From a virus, in the IMG/VR virus record IMGVR_UViG_3300039106_000357, positions 6,739 to 33,303 of that record: DNA of 26,565 nt; one strand, 5' to 3'. Shown here piece by piece: positions 6,292 through 13,930 of this stretch. The first letter of the stretch is position 1, and the number at the start of each line of letters is the position of its first letter. The notes beneath the pieces are model-generated. The model saw only the letters and a list, made by a program, of their open reading frames with translations. It was not told the DNA's origin and searched no databases. A program made the translations under genes and the position numbers.

Positions 6292-8607
6292 ATGTCACAA
6301 ATTTTAGTTACGAAGAGAAACGGAGAGAAAACACCCCTGGATCTAGAAAAAATACACAAGGTAGTTTTTTGGGCAACAGAGGGAATTACTGGAGTGAGCG
6401 CCAGTGAAGTCGAAATCAAAAGCCATATTCAATTTTACAATGGCATCAAGACCACAACAATTCAGGAAACATTGATCAAGTCGGCAGCCGATCTGATCAG
6501 CGAAGAAACACCCAACTATCAGTATGTGGCTGGTAGACTGATCAACTATCACCTACGCAAAGAAGTGTACAACGGCTACGAGCCCTGGCCACTAAAGCAA
6601 CTGGTGGAGCAGAACATTGCCGCAGGGTTCTACGATGAGCCACTGCTGACCAAATACTCTGATGCCGAGTGGGCATTGATGAACAAAGAGATCCGCCACG
6701 AACGCGACCTGAACTTCACATACGTGGCCATGGAACAATGGCGTGGCAAGTACCTGGTACAGAACCGTGTCACTGGTCAGATTTATGAAACACCACAGGC
6801 AGCATACATGATGATTGCTGCCACATTGTTCCAGAACTATTCAACTGAAACACGTATGCAATGGGTCATTGACTATTACAATGCCATCAGCTTGCACGAC
6901 ATCAGCCTACCCACACCTGTCATGGCGGGTGTACGTACACCACAAAAACAATTCAGCTCATGTGTGCTGATTGAAACTGACGACAGCCTGGACAGCATCA
7001 GTGCTACCAGTGCTAGTATTGTCAAGTATGTGTCACAGAAGGCAGGCATCGGTATTGGCGCAGGCCGAATCCGCGCTCTTAACAGTCCCATTCGCAAGGG
7101 TGATGCATACCACACAGGCGTTATTCCTTTCTTTAAACTGTTCCAGAGTTCAGTCAAGAGTTGCAGCCAGGGCGGTGTGCGTGGCGGCGCAGCCACATTG
7201 TACTACCCAGTCTGGCACTTAGAAGTGGAAGACCTATTAGTATTGAAGAACAACAAGGGCACTGAAGACAATCGTGTACGTCAGATGGACTACGGCATTC
7301 AGTTTAACAAACTGATGTATGAGCGTCTGCTAACTGGCGGTGACATCACATTGTTCAGTCCGCACGATGTTCCTGAAATGTATGAAGCTTTCTTCAACAA
7401 TCAGGATCGTTTTAAAGAACTATACGAACGTGCAGAACGCAATACCAAGTTGCGTAAGAAGACCATCAAGGCTGTGGACTTGTTCAGCAAGTTTATGACT
7501 GAGCGTAAAGACACAGGTCGTATCTACTTGATGAACGTAGACCATGCCAACACGCACAGTCCGTTCAAGGAAGAACTGCATCCCATCAAGATGAGCAACT
7601 TGTGTACAGAGATTGATCTGCCCACAGTGCCACTGAAGGATGTGAACGATCCTGATGGCCGTATTGCATTGTGTACACTGAGCGCACAGAACTGGGGCAA
7701 CGTCAAGAGTCCCAAAGACTTTGAAAAGATGTGTACTCTAAGTGTACGTGGCCTAGATGCACTATTAAGCTATCAGAACTATCCTATCCTGGCCGCTGAA
7801 TTGGCAACAAAACAATTCCGCCCACTGGGCAACGGCATTATCAACTTTGCTTATTTCCTGGCCAAGAACGATGTCAGCTATTCTGATCCCAATGCACTGG
7901 CTCTGGTGGACGAGTATGCAGAAGCCTGGAGTTACTACCTAATCAAAGCATCAGCAGACCTGGCAGCAGAACAAGGACCATGTGAAGGCTGGCAAGACCT
8001 CAAGTATGCTGATGGCCGATTGCCAATCGACACACGCAAGATTGATATTGACGAACTGGTACCACATCAGGAGCGTATGCCCTGGGGTGAACTGCGTGAG
8101 CAAATCAAGAAGACTGGCATTCGCAATGCCACACTGATGGCATTGATGCCAGCAGAAACATCTGCACAGATCTCTAACGCCACCAACGGCATTGAGCCTC
8201 CACGTTCTTATGTCAGCGTCAAAGGCAGCAAGCATGGCCAACTGCGTCAAGTGGTGCCCGAGTACCGCAGACTCAAGAACAAATATGAACTGCTATGGGA
8301 TCAGAAGAGCCCAGAAGGTTATTTGAAGATTTGTGCAGTATTGCAGAAATATATCGACCAGGGTATTAGCACTAATACCAGCTACAATCCACATTTCTAC
8401 GAAGATGAAAAAATCCCCATGAGTGACATGCTCAAGGACATCATCCAGTTCTACAAGTACGGTGGCAAACAACTGTACTACTTCAATACTCACGACGGCC
8501 AGGGTGAGATTGATATTGACAAACTTTCAGCTGCCAAAGCTGAACCAGTAAGCGCAGAATCGTCCGCAACAGTTGATGACGACTACTGCGAAAGCTGTGT
8601 AATTTAA
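6292..8607 (+). CDS. nrdA: Ribonucleoside-diphosphate reductase class Ia, alpha subunit
   Basis: NrdA of 771 residues, close to the E. coli length (761) and alignable from end to end. It converts ribonucleoside diphosphates to deoxyribonucleotides for phage DNA synthesis. An N-terminal ATP-cone (VTKRNGEKTPLDLEKIHKVV, residues 6-25) indicates allosteric activity control. Catalytic residues are in place: C224 (FSSCVLIE), N436-C438-E440 (SNLCTEI), C461 (IALCTLSA), and the radical-transfer pair Y729-Y730 (KQLYYFNT). The C-terminal redox pair is compact, C766 and C769 in CESC, where E. coli has CESGAC; this tail would be re-reduced by the phage glutaredoxin encoded downstream. AGAGG and purines precede the ATG. 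No intron or frameshift was seen. Confidence 0.98.
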   Translation: MSQILVTKRNGEKTPLDLEKIHKVVFWATEGITGVSASEVEIKSHIQFYNGIKTTTIQETLIKSAADLISEETPNYQYVAGRLINYHLRKEVYNGYEPWPLKQLVEQNIAAGFYDEPLLTKYSDAEWALMNKEIRHERDLNFTYVAMEQWRGKYLVQNRVTGQIYETPQAAYMMIAATLFQNYSTETRMQWVIDYYNAISLHDISLPTPVMAGVRTPQKQFSSCVLIETDDSLDSISATSASIVKYVSQKAGIGIGAGRIRALNSPIRKGDAYHTGVIPFFKLFQSSVKSCSQGGVRGGAATLYYPVWHLEVEDLLVLKNNKGTEDNRVRQMDYGIQFNKLMYERLLTGGDITLFSPHDVPEMYEAFFNNQDRFKELYERAERNTKLRKKTIKAVDLFSKFMTERKDTGRIYLMNVDHANTHSPFKEELHPIKMSNLCTEIDLPTVPLKDVNDPDGRIALCTLSAQNWGNVKSPKDFEKMCTLSVRGLDALLSYQNYPILAAELATKQFRPLGNGIINFAYFLAKNDVSYSDPNALALVDEYAEAWSYYLIKASADLAAEQGPCEGWQDLKYADGRLPIDTRKIDIDELVPHQERMPWGELREQIKKTGIRNATLMALMPAETSAQISNATNGIEPPRSYVSVKGSKHGQLRQVVPEYRRLKNKYELLWDQKSPEGYLKICAVLQKYIDQGISTNTSYNPHFYEDEKIPMSDMLKDIIQFYKYGGKQLYYFNTHDGQGEIDIDKLSAAKAEPVSAESSATVDDDYCESCVI

Positions 8608-8621
8608 AGGTAACTAACACA

Positions 8622-9749
8622 ATGTCAGTTTTTGATTCAAAACAAAGTAAACATCACACTGAAAAATTGGCCTTCCTGGATGCCGCTGGACCCGTAACAG
8701 TCCAGCGTTATGACACCATGAAGTATCGCCAGTTTGACAAGTTAACAGATAAACAACTGGGCTTCTTTTGGCGCCCAGAAGAAGTAGACGTCAGTCGAGA
8801 CAGCAAGGACTTTAAAGAACTTACTGACTATGAGCAACATATTTTTACTAGTAACCTGAAACGTCAGATCCTACTAGACAGCGTACAAGGGCGCAGTCCC
8901 AATCTTGCGTTCTTGCCTTTTGTGTCAATCCCAGAATTGGAAACTTGGATCCAAACTTGGAGTTTCAACGAGACCATCCACAGTCGCAGTTATACACACA
9001 TCATTCGCAACGTGTTCAACAACCCCAGCGAAGTATTTGATGACATGTTGAACATTGAGCCTATTATGAACTGTGCAGTGGACATCAGCAAGTACTATGA
9101 CGATGTTATCGAGTACGGTGGTTATTTTAACCTACTGGGTGCAGGCACTCACACCATTAATGGTCGCGAGCTGGTACTGGACCGTTATGAACTCAAGAAG
9201 AAGATCTGGTTGGCTGTCAATTCAGTCAATGCACTGGAAGGCATTCGCTTCTATGTGAGCTTTGCTTGCAGTTGGGCCTTTGCTGAGTTGAAAAAGATGG
9301 AAGGCAATGCTAAAATTATCAAGCTGATCTGTCGTGATGAGAATGTCCACTTGGGTTCAACTCAGACACTGATTAAGATATTGCCACAAGATGACCCAGA
9401 CTTTGCTCGTGCTAAAGAAGAAACTAAAGCAGAATGTGAAGCCATGTTCCTACAGGCAGCACAGCAGGAAAAAGACTGGGCCAAGTTCCTGTTCAAAGGC
9501 GGCAGCATGATTGGTCTTAACGAGCAACTGTTGGCACAATATGTGGACTGGTTGACATGCAAACGCATGACAGCAGTGGGACTGGACTGCGGCATGAAGC
9601 CGGGTAGCAACCCATTGCCCTGGACACAGAAGTGGATTGCTGGTGCAGAAGTGCAAGTGGCTCCGCAAGAGACAGAAATTACCACTTACGTCATTGGTGG
9701 CACAAAACAAGACGTTACATCAGATACATTTAAAGGATTTAGTCTATGA
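8622..9749 (+). CDS. nrdB: Ribonucleoside-diphosphate reductase class Ia, beta subunit
   Basis: A 375-residue NrdB carrying the diiron-tyrosyl radical. All ligands can be seen: D86 (LLDSVQGRSP), E117 and H120 (ETIHSRSY), the radical tyrosine Y124, E206 (NALEGIRFYVSF), E240 and H243 (RDENVHLG). They lie exactly two residues later than in E. coli, so the enzyme should be of the canonical Fe-tyrosyl type (subclass Ia). The gene starts 14 nt after nrdA with AAAGG upstream, and its stop overlaps nrdC by 4 nt (ATGA). Unlike T4 nrdB it has no intron. Confidence 0.98.
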   Translation: MSVFDSKQSKHHTEKLAFLDAAGPVTVQRYDTMKYRQFDKLTDKQLGFFWRPEEVDVSRDSKDFKELTDYEQHIFTSNLKRQILLDSVQGRSPNLAFLPFVSIPELETWIQTWSFNETIHSRSYTHIIRNVFNNPSEVFDDMLNIEPIMNCAVDISKYYDDVIEYGGYFNLLGAGTHTINGRELVLDRYELKKKIWLAVNSVNALEGIRFYVSFACSWAFAELKKMEGNAKIIKLICRDENVHLGSTQTLIKILPQDDPDFARAKEETKAECEAMFLQAAQQEKDWAKFLFKGGSMIGLNEQLLAQYVDWLTCKRMTAVGLDCGMKPGSNPLPWTQKWIAGAEVQVAPQETEITTYVIGGTKQDVTSDTFKGFSL

Positions 9750-9994
9750 TTACAGTGTACAGCAAGGACCCATGTCCTTTCTGCGTTCAAGCCAAACGCT
9801 TGTTAGAAGCTCGCGGCATCGAGTATACCGAACTACGCATTGACCAGGACGAGACTGCTCGTCAGTTTGTGTTGAGTCAGGGCCACCGTACAGTGCCACA
9901 ACTGTACAAGGATGGCAAACTGTTTGTGGAAGGTGGTTATCAGGGTCTAACCAAGTTAACTGAAGAAGAACTTCGCACCAAAGCAATGCTATGA
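9746..9994 (+). CDS. nrdC: Glutaredoxin (ribonucleotide reductase reductant)
   Basis: An 82-residue glutaredoxin with active site CPFC at 10-13, the cis-proline segment TVPQLY (about 49-54) and the GGYQ glutathione-site motif (about 63-66). It should donate electrons to the CESC tail of NrdA. The gene is coupled to nrdB through ATGA and to the next small ORF in the same way, so nrdB, nrdC and that ORF are translated as a chain. Confidence 0.93.
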   Translation: MITVYSKDPCPFCVQAKRLLEARGIEYTELRIDQDETARQFVLSQGHRTVPQLYKDGKLFVEGGYQGLTKLTEEELRTKAML

Positions 9995-10218
9995 GTTTCA
10001 AAATCAGCTGGGATGTGGACAACATAACCACACAACTCCGCTCTGCCGCTCGTGAAGCAGGAAGCCCTTATAATGATGGCTTCAGCGGCATGATGTGTAA
10101 ACGGGACTTGTGGCAAATCAAGTGCATCCTGGATGATCTATACAGAGACTTGCCCACCTTTTCTGGCGAGGAGAAGTGGGAAGAAGAACGCACATTTGAA
10201 ATTCTAAAAAGGAAATAA
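9991..10218 (+). CDS. Small conserved phage hypothetical protein
   Basis: A 75-residue acidic helical protein starting MSFKISWDVDNITTQLRSA. It contains SPYNDGFSG (25-33) and a C-terminal run SGEEKWEEERTFEILKRK. Similar small proteins accompany nrd genes in T4-like phages, but no function is known to me. The start overlaps nrdC by 4 nt (ATGA), and the stop is 1 nt before the next ATG, so it belongs to the nrd transcript. Confidence 0.7.
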   Translation: MSFKISWDVDNITTQLRSAAREAGSPYNDGFSGMMCKRDLWQIKCILDDLYRDLPTFSGEEKWEEERTFEILKRK

Positions 10219-10219
10219 C

Positions 10220-10537
10220 ATGTTAATCAATAAAGCACAGGCATACGCAGTAGGAGACCTGGTGACATATAAGCTGGTGAATGGTGACGAAATCGTTGCA
10301 GAAATTACAGAATTGGGTGAGAGATCATGGCGTTTGAGCCGTCCTTGTACAGTAGTTCCCAGTGGACAGGGTATTGGCTTGATCCAGGCATTATTCACTG
10401 CCGACCTGAGTAAAGACGTCTGGTTGCATGAAGACAAAGTCATGCTACATGCCCCAACTACTGAGGCACTTCGCGCACACTATATCAAGACCACAACTGG
10501 TATTGAAACAATTCCTAGGCAGGGTATTATCACTTAA
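10220..10537 (+). CDS. Sm-like (LSM fold) phage protein, putative
   Basis: A 105-residue protein. The strand pair YKLVNGDEIVAEI (17-29), then WRLSRPCTVVP (37-47), resembles the Sm1 core (strand, NGDE turn, strand) of LSM/Hfq-like proteins; Sm-like proteins of cyanophage origin have been described. If so it may bind RNA and act in post-transcriptional control. The resemblance is by eye, and no Sm2 motif is clear. AAAAGGAAATAAC upstream gives a ribosome binding site. It is the last gene of the nrd run, and its stop shares the palindrome TTAA (10534-10537) with the stop of the convergent PAAR gene. Confidence 0.6.
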   Translation: MLINKAQAYAVGDLVTYKLVNGDEIVAEITELGERSWRLSRPCTVVPSGQGIGLIQALFTADLSKDVWLHEDKVMLHAPTTEALRAHYIKTTTGIETIPRQGIIT

Positions 10538-10857
10538 CCACTAGTGTTTGGTGATCCTTCGATCATTGTATAATCGCCACCACCTGGGTCAGTTACTATA
10601 CCGAGATCACCCACTCGGTGTATTGGCATACCATTAATGTACACGTTATTGGACCCAGTGGTTGCTTGTGTATGGTGACCGCAAGTGCCTACCCCTGTGC
10701 TGCCAACAAGTGCCACAGCCACACCGTTCATAAACACATTTGTTGACCCAGAGGTTAATTCCACAGTGACTTGTTTGGCAGTGCCTATTGGATAACCCGG
10801 ATGCCCTGCTCTGCAAGAACATTGTGCATGGTCTCCTACTCTTGCTACGCCTGGCAT
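10534..10857 (-). CDS. PAAR-domain tail-tip protein (T4 gp5.4-like)
   Basis: A 107-residue PAAR protein, the conical cap of the central spike in contractile tails (gp5.4 in T4; PAAR in type VI secretion). Motifs: ARVGDH (5-10) at the N-terminus, the repeats VFMNGVAVALVG (41-52) and VYINGMPIHRVGD (72-84), and a Gly-rich end. Metal ligands are probably among H10, C59, H61, H62 and H80. AGGAG lies 6 nt before the ATG and a late promoter further upstream. It is the only clear virion gene on the minus strand and stands alone between two plus-strand units. Confidence 0.92.
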   Translation of the reverse strand: MPGVARVGDHAQCSCRAGHPGYPIGTAKQVTVELTSGSTNVFMNGVAVALVGSTGVGTCGHHTQATTGSNNVYINGMPIHRVGDLGIVTDPGGGDYTMIEGSPNTSG

Positions 10858-10876
10858 AATATACTCCTATATCTAG

Positions 10877-10883
10877 TATTTAT
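10877..10883 (-). promoter_or_regulatory. T4-type late promoter core (ATAAATA) for the PAAR gene
   Basis: On the minus strand ATAAATACT lies 19 nt before the PAAR ATG. Predicted start near 10871, leaving a leader of about 14 nt that contains AGGAG. Confidence 0.65.
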
Positions 10884-10927
10884 GGGCCCAAACTGCTCTA
10901 AAACTCGCATCATGGCTGAATCACAGC

Positions 10928-10965
10928 TAAATACCATAGACTAATTCATTTTAAATTGTTACAAT
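10928..10965 (+). promoter_or_regulatory. Candidate overlapping late and sigma70-type promoters for the lysis gene
   Basis: TAAATA (10928-10933) is followed by TAGACT (10937-10942), a 17-nt spacer and TACAAT (10960-10965). Either could start a transcript with a leader of about 95-130 nt for the cell-wall hydrolase at 11066. The sigma70 match is only four to five of six per box. The rest of the gap 10884-11065 shows no other gene. Confidence 0.35.
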
Positions 10966-11020
10966 AGTCCAGTCGTTACTCGACGTTATTTGTTTGGCCT
11001 GATCCTGGGTCATATTCAAA

Positions 11021-11047
11021 ATGCAGCTCGTAAAATGCGGCCTGCAT
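11021..11047 (+). other. Inverted repeat in the hydrolase leader
   Basis: ATGCAG (11021-11026) pairs with CTGCAT (11042-11047), just upstream of the AAAGGAG (11051-11056) of the hydrolase gene. T4 lysozyme mRNA uses a leader hairpin to delay translation; here the stem stops short of the ribosome binding site, so a similar role is only possible. Confidence 0.35.
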
Positions 11048-11065
11048 CTTAAAGGAGAAAAAATC

Positions 11066-11677
11066 ATGAACGTAAAAATTGTACAGGTGCCTCGCTCTGT
11101 CATTTTTGTCGCTTTAATGTTTGTGCTCGTCAGTTTAAGCGCCAACATCAAATTGTTTTTTGACAACGCATATTACAAGTCATTAAACAACAGTGCCGAA
11201 GCCAAGAGTTTTATCATGCCAGTGGCTGGCAACAAAAGCATTGCTGACTTCAGCAGTATTATTAAACCAGTGGATGCAGCCGAGCTGAAATGTCTTGCAG
11301 ACAACATCTACTACGAAGCTGGCAATCAGAGCCTCATGGGTAAAATGGCTGTGGGCCAGGTGGTGTTAAACCGAATGAAACGTGGCGGCGATTATCCCAA
11401 GACTGCCTGCGGTGTTGTGTATCAGGGCAGTCGTAACAACATGACATTTTCCTGTCAGTTCAGCTGGACTTGTGATGGCAAGCAACACACTATCCGCAAT
11501 GGCCTACAATACCAGCAAAGCAAGGAAATAGCCTGGGGATTGTTGGCACTGAATGTGCCCAGCAAAGACATCACTGAAGGTGCCACTAACTTCCATGCAG
11601 AGAATGTCAAACCCGACTGGGCTGCCAAACTGACCCCTGTTGCCAAAGTAGATCAGCATATATTTTATCGTCAATAA
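11066..11677 (+). CDS. SleB/CwlJ-family cell-wall hydrolase with N-terminal anchor (endolysin candidate)
   Basis: A 203-residue protein. I chose ATG 11066 because AAAGGAG sits 9 nt upstream; an in-frame ATG at 11021 would add 15 residues but has no ribosome binding site. Residues about 11-31 (SVIFVALMFVLVSLSA) form a signal anchor. The catalytic domain starts near residue 73: CLADNIYYEAGNQ with the family's conserved Glu (E84), then MAVGQVVLNRMKRGGDYP, VYQ and CQFSWTCDG, and ends FHAENVKPDW...HIFYRQ. This is the Hydrolase_2 (SleB) fold, cleaving peptidoglycan glycan strands. With a membrane anchor it may act as a signal-anchor endolysin released at lysis. Confidence 0.85.
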   Translation: MNVKIVQVPRSVIFVALMFVLVSLSANIKLFFDNAYYKSLNNSAEAKSFIMPVAGNKSIADFSSIIKPVDAAELKCLADNIYYEAGNQSLMGKMAVGQVVLNRMKRGGDYPKTACGVVYQGSRNNMTFSCQFSWTCDGKQHTIRNGLQYQQSKEIAWGLLALNVPSKDITEGATNFHAENVKPDWAAKLTPVAKVDQHIFYRQ

Positions 11678-11715
11678 TGGGATAAGTACTTGTGTGTAAA
11701 TGCAAGTCTCCCATT
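11676..11715 (+). other. Long stem-loop between hydrolase and next gene
   Basis: AATGGGA (11676-11682) pairs with TCCCATT (11709-11715), and inside it ACTTG (11688-11692) pairs with CAAGT (11703-11707). It ends exactly where the AAAGGA ribosome binding site of the next gene begins. There is no T tract, so it is more likely a leader or processing structure than an intrinsic terminator. Confidence 0.45.
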
Positions 11716-11729
11716 AAAGGATCAAATAT

Positions 11730-11936
11730 ATGTCACGACAAGAAACAAGGGAAGATCTATACGATAGCGAAATCGGTGATGATGACTACGGGTTTATTTT
11801 TGGACCCGATGGTGAACTGAAGGCAGTGTTTATGCCTACTGATTTCGATTACAACGTACCTGAGCAAATAAGGAACGTTTTTGAACTGGCTGGAATACCT
11901 GATCCTTTAGCAGTCCAGGTACACACGATACACTAG
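11730..11936 (+). CDS. Small acidic hypothetical protein
   Basis: A 68-residue acidic protein starting MSRQETREDLYDSEIGDDDYGF. The middle GPDGELKAVFMPTDFDY (residues about 25-41) looks like a small beta unit. I do not recognise a family. AAAGGA lies 8 nt upstream of the ATG, directly after a stem-loop. The stop TAG shares the palindrome CTAG (11933-11936) with the stop of the convergent minus-strand gene. An acidic mini-protein could be an inhibitor or DNA mimic, but nothing here shows it. Confidence 0.6.
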   Translation: MSRQETREDLYDSEIGDDDYGFIFGPDGELKAVFMPTDFDYNVPEQIRNVFELAGIPDPLAVQVHTIH

Positions 11937-12097
11937 CGTTTTCGCAACTCTTCTCGTAGAGCCAACACTTCAGCAACAATGCTGATTAAGAATGCCAGTA
12001 GCACACTGGCAATTATACCCAGCCCACCTTCGATACTCTCTGAGATCAGAATGTAGACCAACAGGCCCAGGATGTAATGTTGATTTCTGCTTTTCAT
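11933..12097 (-). CDS. Small membrane protein
   Basis: A 54-residue protein starting at MKSRNQHYILG (ATG 12097-12095), one base after the stop of the phosphoesterase gene, so it is probably translated by coupling. Residues about 8-46 are almost wholly hydrophobic with a Glu-Gly-Gly break near 18-22 (SESIEGGLG), giving one long or two short TM helices, followed by the charged tail LREELRKR. A longer reading from 12190 exists but lies inside the upstream gene and lacks a ribosome binding site. Function unknown; it closes the minus-strand cluster. Confidence 0.6.
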   Translation of the reverse strand: MKSRNQHYILGLLVYILISESIEGGLGIIASVLLAFLISIVAEVLALREELRKR

Positions 12098-12098
12098 A

Positions 12099-12701
12099 TT
12101 ACATCGAGGGTCCGTTGCCGTTTTTAAATTCAATGCTACCACCTTCCTCGTGGATGCGTTTGACAACATCTTCCAACAAGATAGGAGCAAAGTCCGTGTG
12201 CTCTACACATACGCAATGGTAGCGCACATCGTTCTCGTCGCCGTACAAGACTTCGCCAGTACGTGCATCAACACCACGAGCCTTCTTAACGCGGTTGGCG
12301 TGCAAGTGTCCGTGGATGTTAACACCAAAACGACCCAAGCTGTCCGAGTGCAACGGGATGTGACTCAAGATCATACCGTTCAACACATGGTATGCTCGCA
12401 ACTCACGGAAATACTGTCTGTATTCCTCATCGCGAAAGATATCATGGTTGCCGCGGATCAACACCTTGTCGCCGTTCAAGCGAGCCATAGTAGACAAAGC
12501 ACGACGGTTGATCACCACATCACCCAAGTGATACACTTTGTCTGTGGGTCGCACTCGTTCGTTCCAGGCCTTGACCATGGCTTCGTCCATTTCCTCAGGT
12601 GAGTCCCAAGGCCGCAACTTCGTGACACCATCGTTGCGTGTAAACTTACACACACCCATGTGTCCAAAATGCGTATCGCTAACCAAAAAAGTTGCTGTCA
12701 T
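12099..12701 (-). CDS. Calcineurin-like metallophosphoesterase
   Basis: A 200-residue phosphoesterase. I start it at MTATFLVSDTHFGH (ATG 12701) because that ATG overlaps the upstream stop as TAATG; a start 36 nt earlier would lie inside the neighbour. All five metal motifs are present: D9-x-H11 (SDTHFGH), G60-D61 (HLGDVV), GNHD (84-87), H114 (LSHIPLH) and GHLH (131-134). The fold binds two metals and cleaves phosphomono- or diesters. Close relatives are bacterial and phage proteins of unknown substrate; nucleotide or RNA-end phosphates are plausible. It lies in a run of small, probably early genes. Confidence 0.92.
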   Translation of the reverse strand: MTATFLVSDTHFGHMGVCKFTRNDGVTKLRPWDSPEEMDEAMVKAWNERVRPTDKVYHLGDVVINRRALSTMARLNGDKVLIRGNHDIFRDEEYRQYFRELRAYHVLNGMILSHIPLHSDSLGRFGVNIHGHLHANRVKKARGVDARTGEVLYGDENDVRYHCVCVEHTDFAPILLEDVVKRIHEEGGSIEFKNGNGPSM

Positions 12702-13060
12702 TATTTGCTTTCCAATGTCTTTAAAATTATTTGCCATCCTGCTTCAGGATTATGTCCCTGGTTCAACAGTGTGACAAACGTCTGCATTTCTGCGTCGGGG
12801 ACTTTGAAGTAGATATTTGCATACGTGCTATCAAAATCACAATCGGCATCATGACTGTACCAGGGATGGTCTGACATTTCGTCAAACACATATTCGTAAC
12901 TTTCACGATTGCCACCACCACAACGTGTGTGAACAACAATGTATCCGTCTTCAACAAAGACGTCACGGTAACGACCGAAGTCGTCACGATCCAGTCCCAG
13001 TAATTTTAACAGATTGTCAGAACTGGGATTCTGACCAAATAGCATATTGTACAAGCTCAT
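12701..13060 (-). CDS. Conserved phage hypothetical protein (GGGNRE family)
   Basis: A 119-residue acidic protein starting MSLYNMLFGQNPSSDNLL. The core VHTRCGGGNRESYEYVF (about 43-59) and the acidic DADCDFDSTYANIYFKVP (about 71-88) recur, as I recall, in small proteins of many unrelated phages, always without a known role. The N-terminus overlaps the upstream stop by 4 nt (ATGA) and its stop overlaps the phosphoesterase start (TAATG), so it is coupled on both sides. Confidence 0.75.
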   Translation of the reverse strand: MSLYNMLFGQNPSSDNLLKLLGLDRDDFGRYRDVFVEDGYIVVHTRCGGGNRESYEYVFDEMSDHPWYSHDADCDFDSTYANIYFKVPDAEMQTFVTLLNQGHNPEAGWQIILKTLESK

Positions 13061-13233
13061 TTGTCGTACCTCGTTATTAGTTCACTGGCATTCACATCCA
13101 GTTGTTTCATATGCTGGTCCAGTTTCTTCTGGGCCGCATTACGATCCTTCTTTTCCTTTTGCCAGGCGTCCCAGAGCGCAAACGCTTCGGAATTTCTAGC
13201 TAGGATACTGTCTTTGTAAACCACATCCTTCAT
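13057..13233 (-). CDS. Small helical hypothetical protein
   Basis: A 58-residue, highly charged, helical protein. I start it at MKDVVYKDSILARN (ATG 13233), which shares a base with the upstream stop (TAATG); a longer frame up to 13308 would lie in the neighbour. Heptad-like spacing (WDAWQKEKKDRNAAQKKLD, residues about 21-39) suggests a coiled coil. The stop overlaps the next ATG by 4 nt. No function is known. Confidence 0.6.
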   Translation of the reverse strand: MKDVVYKDSILARNSEAFALWDAWQKEKKDRNAAQKKLDQHMKQLDVNASELITRYDK

Positions 13234-13469
13234 TATACTACTCTTTCTCGCTTGACGCGACCGATACGTGACGCTTTGTTCCAGTCGTAAGCAATGCCAT
13301 CTGGACACTTGCCATCACGAACTGAGTCCACGCCAAACATGCCGCATACTTCAAAATCGTCGCCTTTGATTGTCACAAAGGCACCTGTCACTTTGGCAAA
13401 CTTCATCGCTTCGCTCAGTGTGATAAAACTGTCTATTTCTTTGCCATCACGGCCAATTAATTTATACAT
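13233..13469 (-). CDS. Small hypothetical protein
   Basis: A 78-residue alpha/beta protein: MYKLIGRDGKEIDSFITLSE, then a strand GAFVTIKGDDFEVCGMFGVD and a basic C-terminus RIGRVKRERVV. AAGGA is 5 nt before the ATG. It overlaps the upstream gene by 8 nt and the downstream gene by 1 nt. Similar short proteins occur in phages; function unknown. Confidence 0.65.
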   Translation of the reverse strand: MYKLIGRDGKEIDSFITLSEAMKFAKVTGAFVTIKGDDFEVCGMFGVDSVRDGKCPDGIAYDWNKASRIGRVKRERVV

Positions 13470-13674
13470 CTAATTCCTTTTCGATACACTGTTCCACATC
13501 CTGCAAGATACGCTTGAGTTCGTCAATGTTGATTTCAAGGAACTCTCGGGTAGCAATTAGTGCCATACGTGCGCCTGGATCACGCACATCAAGGGTACTT
13601 TTAAGTCCACCAAGCATAGCTTCCTTGCCGGCGATTGTGTTACGCAGATTTTCTGCTACAGTTTGGATGTTCAT
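13462..13674 (-). CDS. Small coiled-coil hypothetical protein
   Basis: A 70-residue, almost fully helical protein with two heptad-rich parts: residues 1-28 (MNIQTVAENLRNTIAGKEAM) and about 36-68 (ARMALIATREFLEINIDELK). It probably forms a helical hairpin or dimer. It begins 3 nt after the upstream stop. No family is recognised. Confidence 0.6.
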   Translation of the reverse strand: MNIQTVAENLRNTIAGKEAMLGGLKSTLDVRDPGARMALIATREFLEINIDELKRILQDVEQCIEKELDV

Positions 13675-13677
13675 TCT

Positions 13678-13929
13678 TCAACTCCGAAATGTTTTAACAA
13701 CATCGTGTTCAACTTCAAAATGTTTAAGAATATCTGAATGAGAACCCCACTGACCAATGGCTCTTTTCAAATCGCCTTCAAATGCTACTTGGGCACATTC
13801 CTGCACAATCAACTCGGCGAACTTTTCTTTGTCAAAAAATTCTCGTGTGTGAGTAACTCCTGTGTCTGGATTAACAATCTCAATAACATCAGTAGCCTGC
13901 TCAGCAAGTTCTTGAATTCGTTCGTTCAT
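13678..13929 (-). CDS. Conserved phage hypothetical protein (MNERIQELAEQA type)
   Basis: An 83-residue acidic protein. I start at MNERIQELAEQATD (ATG 13929), one base after the stop of the 27-residue ORF and with AAGGA about 11 nt upstream; a Met four codons earlier is possible. Typical features are a helical N-terminus, FFDKEKFAELIVQECAQVA (about 32-50) and an end resembling DILKHFEVE. I recall this pattern as one of the most widespread unknown small proteins in marine T4-like phages and other tailed phages. Function unknown. Confidence 0.7.
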   Translation of the reverse strand: MNERIQELAEQATDVIEIVNPDTGVTHTREFFDKEKFAELIVQECAQVAFEGDLKRAIGQWGSHSDILKHFEVEHDVVKTFRS

Positions 13930-13930
13930 T

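Noticed and set aside
12150-12602. 150-codon plus-strand open frame
   Set aside because: It lies wholly opposite the metallophosphoesterase, whose metal motifs are complete; the plus-strand reading has no ribosome binding site and no recognisable domain.
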